A stretch of 64,000 nt of DNA from Microbacterium halophytorum (GTDB lineage: Bacteria > Actinomycetota > Actinomycetes > Actinomycetales > Microbacteriaceae). Below the pieces are notes generated by a model. That model ran no database searches and was not told the origin of the DNA. It saw only the letters and a list, made by a program, of their open reading frames with translations. The stretch is from the NCBI RefSeq assembly GCF_002970975.1, contig NZ_KZ672982.1, positions 457,592 through 521,591 of the forward strand. Reading direction: 5' to 3'. A program made the translations under genes and the position numbers. This document shows positions 63,396 through 64,000 of this stretch, in pieces; within the stretch, counting starts at the first letter, position 1, and each line of letters opens with the position of its first letter.

Positions 63396-63716
63396 GGCGC
63401 CGGACGCCGTAGGCGGCGTCGGAGGCCCAAGGGCCGATATTCAGTTGTCCGCCGCCAGCGGCGGCCGTTGCGGAAAGCGTACGACAGGAGGTGCGCCCGC
63501 CGATACCCCCGGCGCTGACGGTGCTGTCTCCCGGCCGCGCCCCGCCGCCCCGGTCGCAGACGAAGCGCCGTTCTTCGAGATCTTCGCGCGTCATCTGTCA
63601 CCGCGGCGGGAGCGGCAGAACGCGGATCGCACCGACGTGTCACGTCCGGGGCCTCGCCGGTGTCGTATGGGCGAGAGGGTGCGGCACGCGCACCCGCAGC
63701 GCGAGGAGTGAGACAG
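63396..63716. other. Divergent promoter region, no gene seen
   Basis: No supported gene in these 320 bp. A possible -10 for the riboswitch transcript is GAATAT on the minus strand (63437-63442), with no clear -35. The rest is GC-rich and non-descript apart from GAGGAG just before 63717. Confidence 0.4.
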
Positions 63717-64000
63717 ATGCCCAGCAGGTTCCGGATCCCCAAGGCCCGCATCACCGGCGCGTACGGCGCCGTCGTGAAAGCGATCGCGAAGCGGATGACG
63801 GGGGGCGAGATCCCCGACAACGGCTACGTGCTCTGGCACAACCGCCGTGTGATGAACGGCGTGCTCGGCATCGAGCGCAGTGCCGCCAGGTGGAACGCGC
63901 TCGACGCGAACCTGTCGTCATACGCGACGATGGCCGCGGCCGGCTCCATCGGCTGCAGCTGGTGCCTCGACTACGGCTACTTCGAGGCGCACAACGCGGG
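63717..64000 (+). CDS. Carboxymuconolactone decarboxylase family protein (partial)
   Basis: The first 94 codons of a gene that continues beyond the window, beginning MPSRFRIPKARITGAYGAVV. The redox-type motif CSWCLDYGYFEAH, preceded by MAAAGSIG, is the CxxC...H signature of the CMD/AhpD fold, so a peroxidase or thiol-redox role is likelier than true lactone decarboxylation. GAGGAG lies about nine bases before the ATG. Confidence 0.85.
   Translation, partial: MPSRFRIPKARITGAYGAVVKAIAKRMTGGEIPDNGYVLWHNRRVMNGVLGIERSAARWNALDANLSSYATMAAAGSIGCSWCLDYGYFEAHNA

Noticed and set aside
63358..63711. Short plus-strand gene between the riboswitch and the last gene
   Set aside because: It overlaps the riboswitch 5' end and has neither a ribosome site nor recognisable protein sequence.

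Overview
The window is a high-GC chromosomal segment of a Gram-positive actinobacterium, most likely a member of the Microbacteriaceae (Microbacterium-like). The gene families point there: AdnA/AdnB helicase-nucleases, DUF2342, DUF3107 and DUF3117 proteins, succinylase-branch dap genes, and a UPF0182/PDZ/UvrD2/NudC block in the same order as in mycobacteria. About twenty genes also carry a -10 hexamer five to seven bases before the start codon, the actinobacterial leaderless pattern. No insertion sequence, prophage, CRISPR array or rRNA is visible.

Layout. 0-4 kb: an aminotransferase, a nitrilase-family hydrolase and two near-identical initiator tRNA genes, each with its own terminator, bracketing a secreted ThuA-like protein. 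4-28 kb: conserved housekeeping, namely UPF0182, PDZ-Lon protease, DUF2342 peptidase, a ThiF-like protein, UvrD2-type helicase with NudC, a degenerate phosphotransferase, AdnB/AdnA, DUF3107, a ferritin-like protein, a DEAD-box helicase, an exported phosphoesterase, PepP and a YflT-domain protein, ending with mrp. 29.5-38.6 kb: an accessory island between mrp and tatB. 38.9-50.3 kb: tatB, an O-methyltransferase, DUF3117, a mannosyltransferase-like protein, dapE, dapD, gltA, dapC, fdxA and typA. 50.4-55.6 kb: an oligopeptide ABC transporter operon. 55.9-58.6 kb: small accessory genes between two copies of a palindromic element. 58.7-63.4 kb: the gcvT-gcvH-gcvP operon behind a tandem glycine riboswitch. 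The window ends inside a carboxymuconolactone-decarboxylase-family gene.

The island is the most coherent accessory system. A second secreted ThuA-like protein and two IclR regulators read rightwards; a TRAP transporter (dctQ, dctM, dctP) with an embedded AroQ-like dehydratase and a secreted PQQ-dehydrogenase/cupredoxin fusion read leftwards. A 14-bp motif (TCCATYYGRTGAGA) lies 70-110 bp before dctQ, dctP and the PQQ enzyme, with a weaker match before thuA. About 150 bp of the mrp 3' end is repeated at the far side of the island, so mrp and tatB were probably neighbours before it arrived. The genes suggest extracytoplasmic oxidation of a polyhydroxylated, possibly quinate-like compound, TRAP uptake of the acid product and cytoplasmic dehydration; the substrate is inferred, not shown.

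The second outstanding feature is the ABC transporter's substrate-binding lipoprotein. The segment that normally forms the C-terminal third of this family sits directly after the lipobox and the usual N-terminal two thirds follow it: the mature protein looks circularly permuted.
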